A stretch of 64,000 nucleotides of DNA. It comes from Bubalus kerabau (lineage: Eukaryota > Chordata > Mammalia > Artiodactyla > Bovidae). Shown one piece after another: positions 23,661-34,830 of the stretch. The translations under genes were made by a program, and so were the position numbers. Positions within the stretch are counted from its first letter, which is position 1, and each line of letters starts with the position of its first letter. The notes beneath the pieces are model-generated. The model worked only from the letters and a program-made list of their open reading frames with translations, was not told the origin of the DNA and did not search any database. Location of the stretch: contig NC_073624.1 of assembly GCF_029407905.1 (NCBI RefSeq), positions 121,768,001 through 121,832,000 on the forward strand, in the 5' to 3' direction.

Positions 23661-23826
23661 TCTCATTCTGAGGAGATTGGCTTGCCTTTTTGGAAGTCTG
23701 AGGTCTTCTGCCTGCGTTCAGGTGTTCTGTAGGAGTTGCTCCACATGCAGATGAATTTTTGATATATTTGTTAGCAAGAAGTTGGTCTCCCCATCTTATT
23801 CCTCTACTATCTTGAAAATCTCCCCT

Positions 23827-24488
23827 GATTCATTCTTTCCAAATAGCAACAACAGAAGACTAGTATACAGTAGCCTATATTCAGAAGATTCTCATGCAAA
23901 AATATTTTAATAAAAGAGAACAAATAAAGAAACTGACCTTTCCAAAACAAAATGAAAAAAGACAGAAAATCTGGTTACGAGGCAAATGCTGTTATAAATG
24001 ACAGTTTACAAAGGTAAAGCAAGAAAGTAACTTGGCTTTGAAAATAGAGGAACAATAAAAACTTAATAACTAAGTAAACATTTAGGTACACCATAAAACA
24101 GTAAAAAAAAAAAACTTTTTAAGTTTTAAGTTTTTAAAAAAACTCAGGGAATATAAAGTGATATTAACATAAAGGTAAGAATCACAGATGAAGAAGCCAA
24201 CCATAATTTTTATTATAAGTAACATGAAATGATATAATATGCACTGCTTTAAACTAAACAAACAAAAACCAGAACTTTCTTTTCAGCTTTGCCACTAACT
24301 ATTCTCTGATTTGATGAAAATTATTTGTCAGGTTTATTGATCATACAATATCTGTGATGTTTTCATACTCAAAATTTTTCTTTATTGAAAAATCTTTAAG
24401 TTGTTTCAGTTGAAATTAATGAAGTGGTTTATCTAATTCCTATAGCTAGGCTGACTATGATAATTTATGTGATTAAAAAATAGCAATA
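23827..24488. other. AT-rich unassigned sequence
   Basis: Very AT-rich, with poly-A and poly-T runs (24103-24145). No repeat family or reading frame is recognised. It follows directly on the L1 5' end. Confidence 0.4.
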
Positions 24489-24500
24489 CCTTATACTAAT

Positions 24501-24712
24501 GCTGTGTTTAGTCACTCAGTCATGTCCAAATCTTTTCAACTCCATGGACAGTAGCCCACCAGTCTCCTCTGTCCATGGGGATCCTCCAGGCAAGAATACC
24601 AGAGTGGGTAGCCATGACCTCCTCCAGGGGAATCTTCCCAACCCAGGGGTTGAACCCACGTCTCCTGCATTGCAGGTGTATTCTTTACTGTCTGAGCCAC
24701 CAAGGAATCCCA
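24501..24712 (-). mobile_element. Bov-tA SINE with TSD
   Basis: Antisense copy with clear tRNA part at 24640-24712 ('gagccaccaaggaatccc'). Flanked by CCTTATACTAAT (24489-24500) and CCCTATACTAAT (24713-24724), one mismatch in 12. Confidence 0.94.
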
Positions 24713-24944
24713 CCCTATACTAATACTGTATACATTCAAATGTATACTAATACTAATACATTCAAAATGCCCTTTCAACCTTGACCTTCTTTAATCCTGG
24801 TCATAACCCTGTGTAATAAGTATGATGGGAAATTAGTAGAAAATGTAAGTAAAACTCAAAGCTGATAAGTGATTTACCAAAGGCCCCCAGCAGTGTATTA
24901 ACACAAAATAAAAAGTGCTATTAAGTAAAACCTAGGGTTTTAAA

Positions 24945-25072
24945 GAGAAGGAAATGGCAACCCACTCCAGTATTCTTGCCTGGAGAATCCCATGGACAGG
25001 GTAGCCTGGTAGGCTTCCGTCTATGGGGTCACACAGGGTCAGACATGACTGACACGACTTAGCAGCAGCAGC
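24945..25072 (+). mobile_element. BOV-A monomer SINE, perfect 11-bp TSD
   Basis: Single BOV-A monomer with an AGCAGCAGCAGC tail. AGGGTTTTAAA flanks it at 24934-24944 and 25073-25083, which shows this is a complete insertion of one monomer and not a broken dimer. Confidence 0.94.
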
Positions 25073-25369
25073 AGGGTTTTAAATTACATTTCCCCCCATA
25101 ATGGCACTTATTTGAAGAGCAACTAATGGTAAGTGACATTCAGCTTAATATTATGAGGTACTGTCAATGGCTAAGAAAACATATATATGTAATGTAAAAA
25201 TGTTTGCATTTGAAGAGTTTAAATTTTTTGAGGATTCTTGGAATAGGGGAGTAATAGTCATCAGGAAATCACAGGGGAAGTTTAGATGTCCTGGGTAACT
25301 CTGCCATGTATGAAGAAATTAGAATAGATCATGGGCTTTGAAGGAGTAAAAATGTACAGAAACAAATCT

Positions 25370-26412
25370 ATTAAAGAGATGGCAATACCAGTCCACCTTA
25401 TCTGTCTCCTGAGAAACCTGTATGCCAGCAAAGACGCAACAGTCAGAACCAGACATGGAGCAGCTGACTGGTTCAGAATTGAGAAAGGAACAGAACAATG
25501 GTGTATATTGCCACCCTGCTTGTTTAATTTATACACAGAGTGCATTATGTGAAATGCTGGGCTGGGTGAACCACACATTGGATTCAAGATTGCCAGGAGA
25601 AATATCAACAACCTCAGATATGCAGATGATACCACTATAAAGGCAGAAAGTGAAGGGTAATAAAGAACCTCTTGATGAGGGTGAAACAGGAGACTGAAAA
25701 AAAAACTGGCTTAAAACTCAACATTCAAAAAATGAAGATCATGGCATCCATTCCCATCACTTCCTGGCAAATAGATGGGGAAACAATGAAAACAGTGATA
25801 GGCTTTACTTTTTGGGGGCTCAAAAAATCACTGCAGATGGTGACTGCAACCATGAAATTAAAAGACACTTGCTCCTTGGAAGAAAAGCTCTGACAAACTT
25901 AGACAGCATATTAAAAAGCAGAGACATTACTTTACCAACAAAGGTCCGTCTAGTTAAAGCTATGGTGTTGCCAGTAGTCATGTATGGATGTGACAGGTAG
26001 ACTGTAAAGAAAGCTGAACACCAAATAATTGATGCTTTTGAACTGTGGTGTTGGAGAAGACTCTTGAGAGTCCCTTGGACTGCATCCAACCAGTCCCTTG
26101 CATTGCATCCAACCAGTCCATTCTACAGGAAATCAGCCCTGAATATTCATTGGAAGGACTGATGCTGAAGCTGAAACTCCAGTACTTTGGCCACCTGATG
26201 TGAAGAACTGACTCACTGGAAAAGACCCTGATGCTGGGAAGGATTGAAGGCAGGAGAGAAGGAGATGACAGAGGATGAGATTGTTGGATGGCATCGCTGA
26301 CTTGATGGACATGAGTTTGAGCAATCTGCAGGAGCTGGTGATGGCCAGGGAGGCCTGGCGTACAGCAGTGCGTGGGGTCGCAAAGACTGAGCATTCCGGG
26401 GAAGCCCATGGA
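25370..26412 (+). mobile_element. BovB fragment (RT to 3' end)
   Basis: 5'-truncated copy starting inside the RT ('VHLICLLRNLYA' region) and running to the 3' terminus. The YADD box is kept at about 25617-25631. Diverged, with at least four frame breaks and an A-run at 25696. A local direct duplication of 'gcatccaaccagtcc' (26083 and 26105) adds sequence in the 'ARRSNQAIL' region. The end near 26400 is followed within 20 bp by a mariner element. Confidence 0.9.
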
Positions 26413-26416
26413 ACTA

Positions 26417-27700
26417 TTTAGATTGATGCAAATGTAATTGCGGTTTCAGATGTGCATTTTAAATCATTATAACTAGGTTCAAACACATCTTGATTACTCG
26501 AAATAGGAACTGTTAAAATCAATACATTTTTGCCAATGAGAAATAAGGAAATCAGTGTGTTTATTCCTGTAGGGTAAAACCCCATGTTTTGGGAATAGAT
26601 GAGCTCTTGGAAAGCATTTTCTGCCTCCTGCTGGTTGTGGAAGTGTTTTCCCTGCAAAAAGCTGTTGAGAAGGTTTAAGAAGTGGTAGACAGTTGGCGAG
26701 AGGTCAGGTGAATATGGTGGATGAGGCAAAACTTCGTAACCCAAGTTGTTCAACGTTTGAAGCACTGGTTGTGTGACATTCGGTCTCCTGTTGTTGTGGA
26801 GAAGAATTGGGCCCATTCAGTTGACCGGTAAGGCTGCAGGCATTGCAGTTTTGGGTGTATCTCATCGATTTGCTGAGCATACTTCTCAGATTTAATGGTT
26901 TCCCCAGGATTCAGAAAGCTGTAGTGGATCAGACGGTCAGCTGACCACCAAACAGCGACCAGGACTTTCTTTTGGTTCAAGTTTGGCTTTGCAAAGTGCT
27001 TTGGAGCTTCTTATCGGTCTAACCACTGAGCTGGTCATCTCCAGTTGTCATATAAAATCCACTTTTCATCACATGTCACAATAATCTGCTAGAGATATGG
27101 CTTGTTGTTGCATAGAATAAGAGAAGATGACACTTCAAAATAATGATTTTTTGATTCTTGGTCAGCTCATGAGACACCCACTTATTGAGCTTTTCACCTT
27201 TCCAATTTGCTTCAGATGCTGGATGACCCTTGAATGGTTGACATTGAGTTTTCTGGCAAGTTCTCATGTAGTTGTGAGAGGATCAGCTTTGATGATTGCT
27301 CTCAGTTGGTTGTTGTCAACTTGTGATGGCTGGCCACTATGCTCCTCATTTTCAAGGCTCTTATCTGCTTTGCAAAATTTCTTGAACCATCACTGCACTT
27401 TACCTTTGTTAGCAGTACCTGGGCCAAAAGCACTGTTGATGTCGCAAGTTGTTTCCACTGTTTTATGACCCATTTTGAACTTGAATAAGAAAATTGCTCG
27501 AATTTGCTTTTTGTCTAACATCATTTCCATGCTCTAAACTACATATAAAATAAACAGCAAGTAAAAGTCATTAGCAAAAAAAAAGCAAAATATGCTCATT
27601 AAAATGATGCATAACATAACCACATTTATTTAAGAATATATTCCAACATCAGATGGCAAAGTGTAATAATGCAGAACTGCAATTTTGTACCAACCTAATA
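26417..27700 (-). mobile_element. Mariner (Tc1/mariner) DNA transposon, inactive
   Basis: A 1.28-kb element with terminal inverted repeats: 'gattgatgcaaatgtaattg' at the left (26421 on) and the complement-matching 'gcaattttgtaccaacctaa' at the right (27679-27698), with TA at both edges as expected for this superfamily. Minus-strand frames code a mariner transposase: helix-turn-helix part (27530-27100, 'KQIRAIFLFKFKMGHK'), 'WVSHELTKNQK', then the DDE domain. The first catalytic Asp is kept ('TCDEKWILYDN', about 27070-27030), the second is Asn ('LLHNNRRPN') and the third is Val ('SPDLSPTVYHF'), with the DD34D spacing unchanged. Frameshifts also separate the frames 27267-27076, 26980-26750 and 26816-26418. 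Such transposases cut and paste their own DNA; this copy cannot. It fits the mariner family known from ruminants. Confidence 0.93.
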
Positions 27701-27711
27701 ATAAGCCGTTA

Positions 27712-28703
27712 AATCCTATATATAGGTCAGGAGGCAACAGTTCGAACTGGACATGGAACAACAGACTGGTTCCAAATAGGAAAAGGAGCACGTCAAGACT
27801 GTATATTGTCACCCTGCTTATTTAAGTTCTATGCAGAGTACATCATGAGAAATGCTGGCCTGGAAGAAACACAAGCTGGAATCAAGATTGCCGGGAGAAA
27901 TATCAATAACCTCAGATATGCAGATGACACCACCCTTATGGCAGAAAGTGAAGAGGAACTAAAAAGCCTCTTGCTGAAAGTGAAAGAGGAGAGTGAAAAA
28001 GTTGGCTTAAAGCTCAACATTCAGAAAACTAAGATCATGGCATCTAGTCCCATCATTTCATGGGAAATAGATGGTGGAAAAAGTGGAAACAGTGTCAGAC
28101 TTTATTTTTTGGGCTCCAAAATCACTGCAGGTGGTGATGGCAGCCATGAAATTAAAAGACGCTTACTCCTTGGAAGGAAAGTTATGACCAACCTAGGTAG
28201 CATATTCAAAAGCAGAGACATTACTTTGCCAACAAAGGTCCATCTAGTCAAGGCTATGGTTTTTCCAGTGGTCATGTATGGATGTGAGTGTTGGACTGTG
28301 AAGAAGGCTGAGCAACGAAGAATTGATGCTTTTGAACTGTGGAGTTGGAGAAGACTCTTGAGAGTCCCTTGGACTGCAAGGAGATGCAACCAGTCCATTC
28401 TGAAGGAGATCAGTCCTGGGTGTTCTTTGAAAGGAATGATGCTAAAGCTGAAACTCCAATACTTTGACCACCTCATGGGAAGAGTTGACTCATTGGAAAA
28501 GACTCTGATGCTGGGAGGGATTGAGGGCAGGAGGAAAAGGGGATGACAGAGGATGAGATGGCTGGATGGCATCACCGACTCAATGGATGTGAGTTTGAGT
28601 GAACTCCGGGAGTTGGTGATGGACAGGGAGGCCTGGCATGCTGCAATTCAGGGGGTTGCAAAGAGTTGGACACGACTGAGCGACTGAACTGAACTGAACT
28701 GAA
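27712..28703 (+). mobile_element. BovB fragment (RT palm to 3' end)
   Basis: Begins 11 bp after the mariner end, at the 'YAGQEATVRTGHG' coding region. One open frame, 27806-28546 (246 codons), carries 'LRYADDTTLMAESEEEL' (RT active-site box intact), 'SRDITLPTKV' and 'RRLLRVPWTARR'. It ends with repeated CTGAACTGAACTGAA at 28685-28703, the short-repeat tail usual for BovB. 5'-truncated, so no endonuclease domain. Confidence 0.93.
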
Positions 28704-28811
28704 AGCAAGGTTGTAGGATAAAGGTTAATGTACAAAAGTCAATTACTTTCATATACACTAGCAGTAAACAAGTAAATCTAAAATTAATATCACAATACCA
28801 TTTGTATTAGC

Positions 28812-29118
28812 ACCCCCCTGTGTTATCCTTAGTCATATAGTCGTGTCCACCAGGCTCCTCTGTCTGTGGGGATTCTCCATGCGGGAATACTGGAGTGGGT
28901 TGCCATGCCCTCCTCCGGGGGATCTTCCCAACCCAGGAATCGAACCCAAGTCTCCCACATTGCAGGCAGATTTTTTTACCATCTGAGCCACCAGGGTAGC
29001 CCATGAATACTGGATATCCTATCCCTTCTCTGGGGGATCTTCCCAACCCAGGAATCAAACCTGGGTCTCCTGCATTGCAGGTGGGTTCTTTACCACCTGA
29101 GCTACCAGGGAAGCCTCA
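28812..29118 (-). mobile_element. Bov-tA SINE with duplicated tRNA part
   Basis: Antisense. Two copies of the 'gatcttcccaacccaggaat' / 'ctcc-gcattgcagg' / 'gagc-accaggg-agcc' tRNA-related block sit one after another (28920-29002 and 29035-29118), as in dimeric Bov-tA/ART2-type SINEs. Confidence 0.85.
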
Positions 29119-29912
29119 AAAGAAACTACCTAGATATAAATCCAACAAAACTCTGATGAATGAAATCAAAGGAAAGCTAAATAAGTGGAGAGATATTCCA
29201 TGTTCATGTATAGGAAGACTCAATATTGTTAGATGTCAGCTATTCCCAGCTTGATCTATAGGTTCAATGTACCCCAATCAAAATCCCAGAAAGTTATTTA
29301 GTAGATATCGATGCACTAACTCTAAAGTTTGTATGGAGAGGTGACAGACGCAGAACAGCCAACACACTACTTAAGGAGAAGAACAATGCTGTAGGACTGA
29401 CACTAACTGACCTAAAGACTTTCCATAAAGTGACAGTAATTGAGACAGTGTGGGCCTGACAACGGAGCAGACAGAGAGATCAGTGGACCAAAGCAGAGCT
29501 CCCAGAAACAGACACACACAAACATAGCCAACACATCACTGACAGTGGAGCAAGGACAGTCTTTCAACAAATGGTGCTGGAACCACCAGATGTTCACATG
29601 CAAAGAACTTAATCTGGACACAAACGACACACCCTTCAGCAAACTTAACTGAGACTGGGTCATAAATGTAAATGTTAGACACAGAACTATGAAACTCCTA
29701 GAGGATAGTGTAGGAGAAAACTAAGATGACCTTGGGTATAGTTATGGCTTTTTAGATGCAGTATCAAAGGCATGATCCATGAAAGAAAAAGTTGACAAGC
29801 TGGATGGACTTCATTAAAATTGAAAACTTCTGCTCTGAGAAAGATGATGTCAATAGTAAGAGAAGACAAGTTTCAGATGGGAGAAAATATTTGCAAAAGA
29901 CATATCTGATCA

Positions 29913-30189
29913 GGAGAAGGCAATGGCACCCCACTCCAGTACTGTTGCCTGGAGAATCCCATGGATGGAAGAGCCTGGTAGGCTGCAGTCCATGGGATTG
30001 CTAAGAGTTGGACACGGCTGAGAAACTTCACTTTCACTTTCCACTTTCATGCATTGGAGAAGGAAATGCCAACCCACTCCAGTGTTCTTGCCCGGAGAAT
30101 CCCGTGGACAGAGAAGCCTAGTAGGCTGCAGTCCATGGGGTCGCACAGAGTTGGACACGACTGAAGTGACTTAGCAGCAGCAGCAGCAA
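29913..30189 (+). mobile_element. BOV-A2 SINE in L1
   Basis: Complete sense dimer with an AGCAGCAGCAGCAA tail. The 7-bp repeat CTGATCA flanks it at 29906-29912 and 30190-30196, and L1 text continues across it ('catatctgatca'/'agggctgttaacc'). Confidence 0.93.
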
Positions 30190-31287
30190 CTGATCAAGGG
30201 CTGTTAACCAAAATAAACCAAAAACTCTTTAACACTCAGCAATAGGAATACATGACAAACAGACATTAGGAAAAAATGGACCAGAGACCTGAACAGATAC
30301 CTCAGCAAAGAAGATATACAGATGGCAAGTAAACATATTAAAAGATGCTCTGTATCATTTATCTGCAGGGAAGTGTAAGGGCAGAAAGGCAGGCAGGGAA
30401 CAGGAGCCCTTCCCTCGGTACCCCTCAAAGGCTGCAGCTGCTCTGGTGGGAGGCAGGGGCACAGCTGGCCCCTGTTCCCTAATCAGCCTGTGAGCACTAA
30501 GGAGCTGGCAGGAGCTCCCATCAGCATTATGCTGGTAGCTGGATTTGGAGGGGGTCCAAGCTACCTGGCTCCCATTGGCCTGGGGTGCAGCTGCTGTGGG
30601 AGTACAGGGTCTTACGGACCCCCCCACCCTCCTTTCTGTGTCCCCCTCCTTACAACACAGCATCCTCAGTGGGTGGAGCCCAAGCAAGTGGGTTCAGAGG
30701 GTAGGCTTGGGACCAGTCTTGTAGACAGGGTCAGGCTGTGTGAATGGTACACAGTGTGGACGGCTGTGGACAGTGGGCAGGGTAGGGGGTGTGGCACTTG
30801 GCTGTGTGTTCTGTGGCTGTGCCGGGCCGTGACTGTGTGGAGGGCATGTGTCTGAATGTGTAAACAGGCATGAGGAGTGTGTGCACTGTTACCAGTGAAG
30901 CGGATGCAGCCAACGGTGCAGATGGGGGAGAGCTGTGCCACTGCGTGTGCGTAGCACCTAAAGGTTTGGGCCCACTGCCCCGTGTGTTGTGCTCAGACCC
31001 TCAGCAACTTTCTGGTCCCAGTGCTTTCTGCTGTCCCCCTTCCTGCACTCTATTCCAGCATCTCCCCAACTCGTGGGTTTTCTGCCCCCGTCACCCTTCC
31101 AACCCCCTCCCTAGCTGCAGGGAGGGCAGGTTCCTGGGTCTCATACCTCCATCCCCCTCCCAGGCTGGAGGGAGGGTGGGCTCCTGGGTCTCAGGAAAGG
31201 ATGCTCCTGGAAACTTCTGCTGCCTTGGGCTTTCATGGGTGTTGATGCATGGATTCCCTGAGGTGACCCTGGGAGGTGCCAGTGCTC

Positions 31288-31345
31288 TTCTTACCCCATT
31301 TACAGAGGAAAGCACAAGGCTCAGAGGGGTTCAGGGACTTTCTGG
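31288..31345 (-). repeat. MIR fragment
   Basis: 'ccccatttacagaggaaa' and 'gctcagaggggttcagggac' match the antisense MIR core. Very old tRNA-derived SINE. Confidence 0.6.
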
Positions 31346-33144
31346 GGCTTGAGGTGCCCCTCTGAGCCTCCATCTAGAAGTCTCACTGTGGCTGACAGAG
31401 CAGCCTTCAGAAGCTTGGCTTCAGGGCCCCAAATGGTCTGCCCCCACATCCCTGCCTACTCTTAGGGCCAGCCTGCTCATCTCGCCCCCATGCTGCCCTT
31501 GCTCATGGGCGCAGGGTCTCTGAAACTCCCTGCCTTTGTGCAAGGCCTGGTGCCTCCTCTTCTTTGATTATGGGGCCATCACTGTCTGCTGGCTGCTAAC
31601 CTGGTGCCAGGATCTTTAATGCCCCTCTGGGGGCCTGAGACCCCTGAATGGGTGACCTGTCAATAGGAGGTGGAGGCTTGAGTGGCAGGAGGCTGGTGGA
31701 CCCTGGACAGTTAGGACCCCCAGCCCTTCCTTCCACAGCTGATGGCTGAGCGCCCACTGCCAGGTGCTGGGCTTGTCCCTACAACCCATTATACAGAGCA
31801 GGTTGCAGAGATCCGAGTGCAGCCTCCAGGTCCCTCCTGCTCCATCTTCCAGCCCTCATGTCTCCACTGAGGGCCCACATTAGGGCTAGAATGTGGCCTC
31901 CCTTAAGCTCGGGGCTGGGGGTGCCACCAGGGCTCAAGGGGGCTGTTGCCATTGCTGGTCACAGCCCACATGGTCTTCAGTATTCAGAGGCTACCTTCCT
32001 GTGCCTCAGTTGCTTCTGATGTCAAAGCAGGACTCTTGGGAGGCTTAAGGGAGACCATCGAGATAAAATCCTGGGGACCCAGGTGGGCGTGCACACTCAT
32101 TTCTGGCTCTGCACATGGACATCAGCCCTCGCTCGTGCCCGGTGACTCCAGTGATGAATCAGATCCAGAAGCTTGGGATACCTAGTGTGGCCAGGGTTTG
32201 TGTGACACAAAGAAAGCCAGGGGCCACAGAGGGTCGGGGGTGGCCCGAGACCCTGCCCGAGGGACAAGGCAGAAGCTGGCCAGTGGCTGGCACTCTGCCA
32301 GTGGGAGCTGCTGGGGTTCAGCGTTGCCAGAGCGAACCATCAGAAAACGTGCATTCATCTTCTTTCCAGAAACTCTTTCTAGGCCCTGCTGGGGCCACAG
32401 AAAAGGGCTGCCTGGATATGCTTGAGGACTCCAGCCTCAGCAAGTGCCTGAGAGCCAAACAGGCTCCTCATCCCACTCGACCCCAAGGCCAGGGCAGCTG
32501 ACACCCTTGGGGGACACCTTTGCCTGGGCCTGCCCTCGGGGGCCCATTGAGGGCGTTCAGTGCCCGGGCCACGGGGCATGGCCCCTCCCCACACTCCCCC
32601 AGCCAGACCACAACCCTGCCTGTGTGCCAAAGATGTGCAATCTTAGGACTGCAGCTCAGATGAGGCCAGGCCCTGGGCAGCTCACTGGCCTCACAGGGCC
32701 TTGCATCCCCATCTGTAATGTGTGGGCATTCAGACATGACTGCTGAGAGGACTGACAAGTGTATAAAGAGCCTAGAGAAGAGTGACCACCATCACCATCA
32801 TGAGCAGCAGCAGCATTTCTGAGCCAGGCACCAGGACAGTAGAAGGGACCCACTCACTTTAGCCCTGCCCCTGCTGTGTGCTCATGGTCTGTTTCCAGGC
32901 CTGCCAGGCCCCAGGAGCCCTGGACATGCAACTGAGGAGTTGGAATCTTAGCCCAGAATTGGCATGCTGCAAAGCCCATGCAAAGCCCATGCAGCTCTGT
33001 GGGTCACAGGTGAGCTGCTTCCCACTTTGCAAATGCCGACATGAAAGCCTTCACTGCGGTCACATGCTGAATGGTTGCTGTGTGAAGGCCCAGCGCTGGG
33101 CCCCACATCTCAATTGCTCAGCCCCCCTCAGAGGGCCAGTCTGC

Positions 33145-33200
33145 ACCTGTCTTACAGATGAGGACATTGAGGCCCTGAGAGGGGCCCATGCTGCCCTCTG
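33145..33200 (-). repeat. MIR fragment
   Basis: 'cttacagatgaggacattga' followed by 'ggccctgagaggggcc' matches the antisense MIR core. Confidence 0.6.
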
Positions 33201-34689
33201 GCAGCCAGAGTTCTAGCTGGCTCAGTTCCCAGGGTCTCAGGAGAAGTCAGGGATTACAGGATGCCTGAGGGATGGGCAAGGGATTCCTGAAACCCCCTGT
33301 CCAGTGCTGCTGTGGCCAGGCGACAGGCCCCTTGTCTGTGACGGTGACAGTCAGAGGTCAGCAGCAGGATGCCAAGTCTCTTCACACTTGTCCCTGTGCT
33401 GATGGCTGGGCCCTTGGAGGCACCAGAGTCAAACAAGCTGGCCTCCACAGCTGTCTGGAAGGTGGGCTGGGTGTTGAGGCAGGGCCACCTCACAAGGTGA
33501 AGGGGCCCCACATGGCTTCTGCTTCAGGTAGCAGTGGGGACTGGCTATGCTGAGCCATTCTCTCCCCCAACCCTCCCCCGGTGCATGTGACTCCAGGAGT
33601 GTCAGGGTGTGCACATACCTGGCCCCAGTTTGTTTCCCCAGAAACAGAGCTAGAGTGGAGGATTTGGGAGCAGGCCGTTCACTTGGGAGGTGACCAGAGA
33701 AGGACAGCAGGAAGCAGGTGGTGCGGGAGCTGGAGGCTGCAGTGGCTGGGAGTCAGGGTGCTATGGTTCATGGCACAGCTGTGTGGCCAGCGGTGGCACT
33801 CATGCAGAGACCAGGGCATGAGGTACAAAGCTCACACACCAAGCGGTGCACGTCTATACATCCCTGCTCCTCTGGGAACATCAGTAAAGGGGCCTGGCCT
33901 GTGTCCTCACAAGGGCACATCTGTGCCTCCATCACGCCAGGGCTGGACACCTTGGGGTGAGTCTCCATGTGTCTGTTCTTGCACGCATGTATGTGTATGT
34001 GTGAGCTGTGTGTACACACATGTGTACGAGGTGTGACACAGCCATGCACACACGTTCAGGCTACGTGCATGCACTTAAGTCCCTCACCTGACCCTGGCTG
34101 TGGCTGTGGGGTGATGGAGATGGCCTGGTCACCCTGGTAACATGGCAGGAGCTGTCTAAGCTGGAGCAACCTTGGTTCAAAAGGAAAAAAAAAAATTAAA
34201 CCACTGAACATAAAGAGGAGCAGGTGATCAGGCCTCGAACACAGGGCTGAGGTTCACTGGTCCCCAAGCCCCACCCTCCAGGGGAGGCTGTCGTTGGTGA
34301 GGATGGGGACATTGGTAGTGGAGCCAAGTGGTACCCGGCCTATGCCCAGTGCACTTCCCCCATTGCATTGCAGCAAGGCTGAGCAGGAAGGAGAAGTGAC
34401 CCACCCCTGACTGATAGGACGGTCCTGGGGGAAAAGCAGAGGGCTCCCCTCCCTTTCTGGGAGGCTGAGGGACAGTCTCGCCATCACGTCAGGTCATCCC
34501 TGTCAGCTGCAGACTCTGCCCCTGCCTTGACCTTCCCTGTCCAGGACTGTGACCCCCACCCCCCCACCAGGAGAATGTTTAGTGAACCTCAGAGGGTTGG
34601 GGGTCACATCTGTCTCGTGGGCCGTGATCACCGCAGGGGAAGCTGGAGTGCTGGAAGGGCATCAGATCCTGGGCTCTTGTCCCTGAGCT

Positions 34690-34830
34690 CCGTGCCTCAC
34701 TCTGTGGCTCTGAGTCTCACTCTGTGTCTTTGTGACCCAGGGCAAGTCCCTGCTCTGCTCAGAGCCTCTGTCTCCTCCTTGTGGAATGGAGCTGGTTTTG
34801 CTTCCCTCATAGGAGAAAGCCTGTTCTAGG
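34690..34830 (+). repeat. MIR fragment
   Basis: 'gtgacccagggcaagtccct' then 'tcagagcctctgtctcctcc' and 'tggaatggagctg' follow the MIR core in sense. Confidence 0.65.

Larger units (their letters stand above)
13026..23826 (-). mobile_element. Near full-length antisense L1, heavily nested
   Basis: One L1 lies antisense with its 3' end at 13026 (UTR with 'caacatgaatcagtcatagg') and its 5' end near 23826 ('tcctctactatcttgaaaatc'). Going up in coordinate: 3' UTR, ORF2 C-terminus, reverse transcriptase and endonuclease (13900-20100), ORF1 (about 20100-21350), and a long 5' UTR (21350-23826). Seven later insertions split it: two BovB, three BOV-A2 and two Bov-tA. Removing them leaves roughly 7.6 kb, close to a complete ruminant L1. 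No frame is open, so it is inactive. A T-run at 14041-14063 and others mark local slippage. No clear target-site duplication was found. Confidence 0.88.
28704..30378 (+). mobile_element. L1 ORF2 fragment, no 3' end
   Basis: Sense L1 ORF2 downstream of the RT core: 'aaatctaaaattaatatcac', 'ggagagatattccatgttca', 'gtaccccaatcaaaatccc', 'acttaatctggacacaaa' and 'gatggcaagtaaacatatta' are L1 ORF2 C-terminal blocks. Two SINEs interrupt it (28812-29118 and 29913-30189). It stops in mid-ORF2 at about 30378 ('catttatctgcagggaag') with no 3' UTR and no A tail, which normal L1 insertion does not produce. Confidence 0.88.

Noticed and set aside
26417..27700. Domesticated transposase gene similar to SETMAR
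   Set aside because: No SET domain or other host exon is near, the frame is broken several times, and two catalytic residues are lost.
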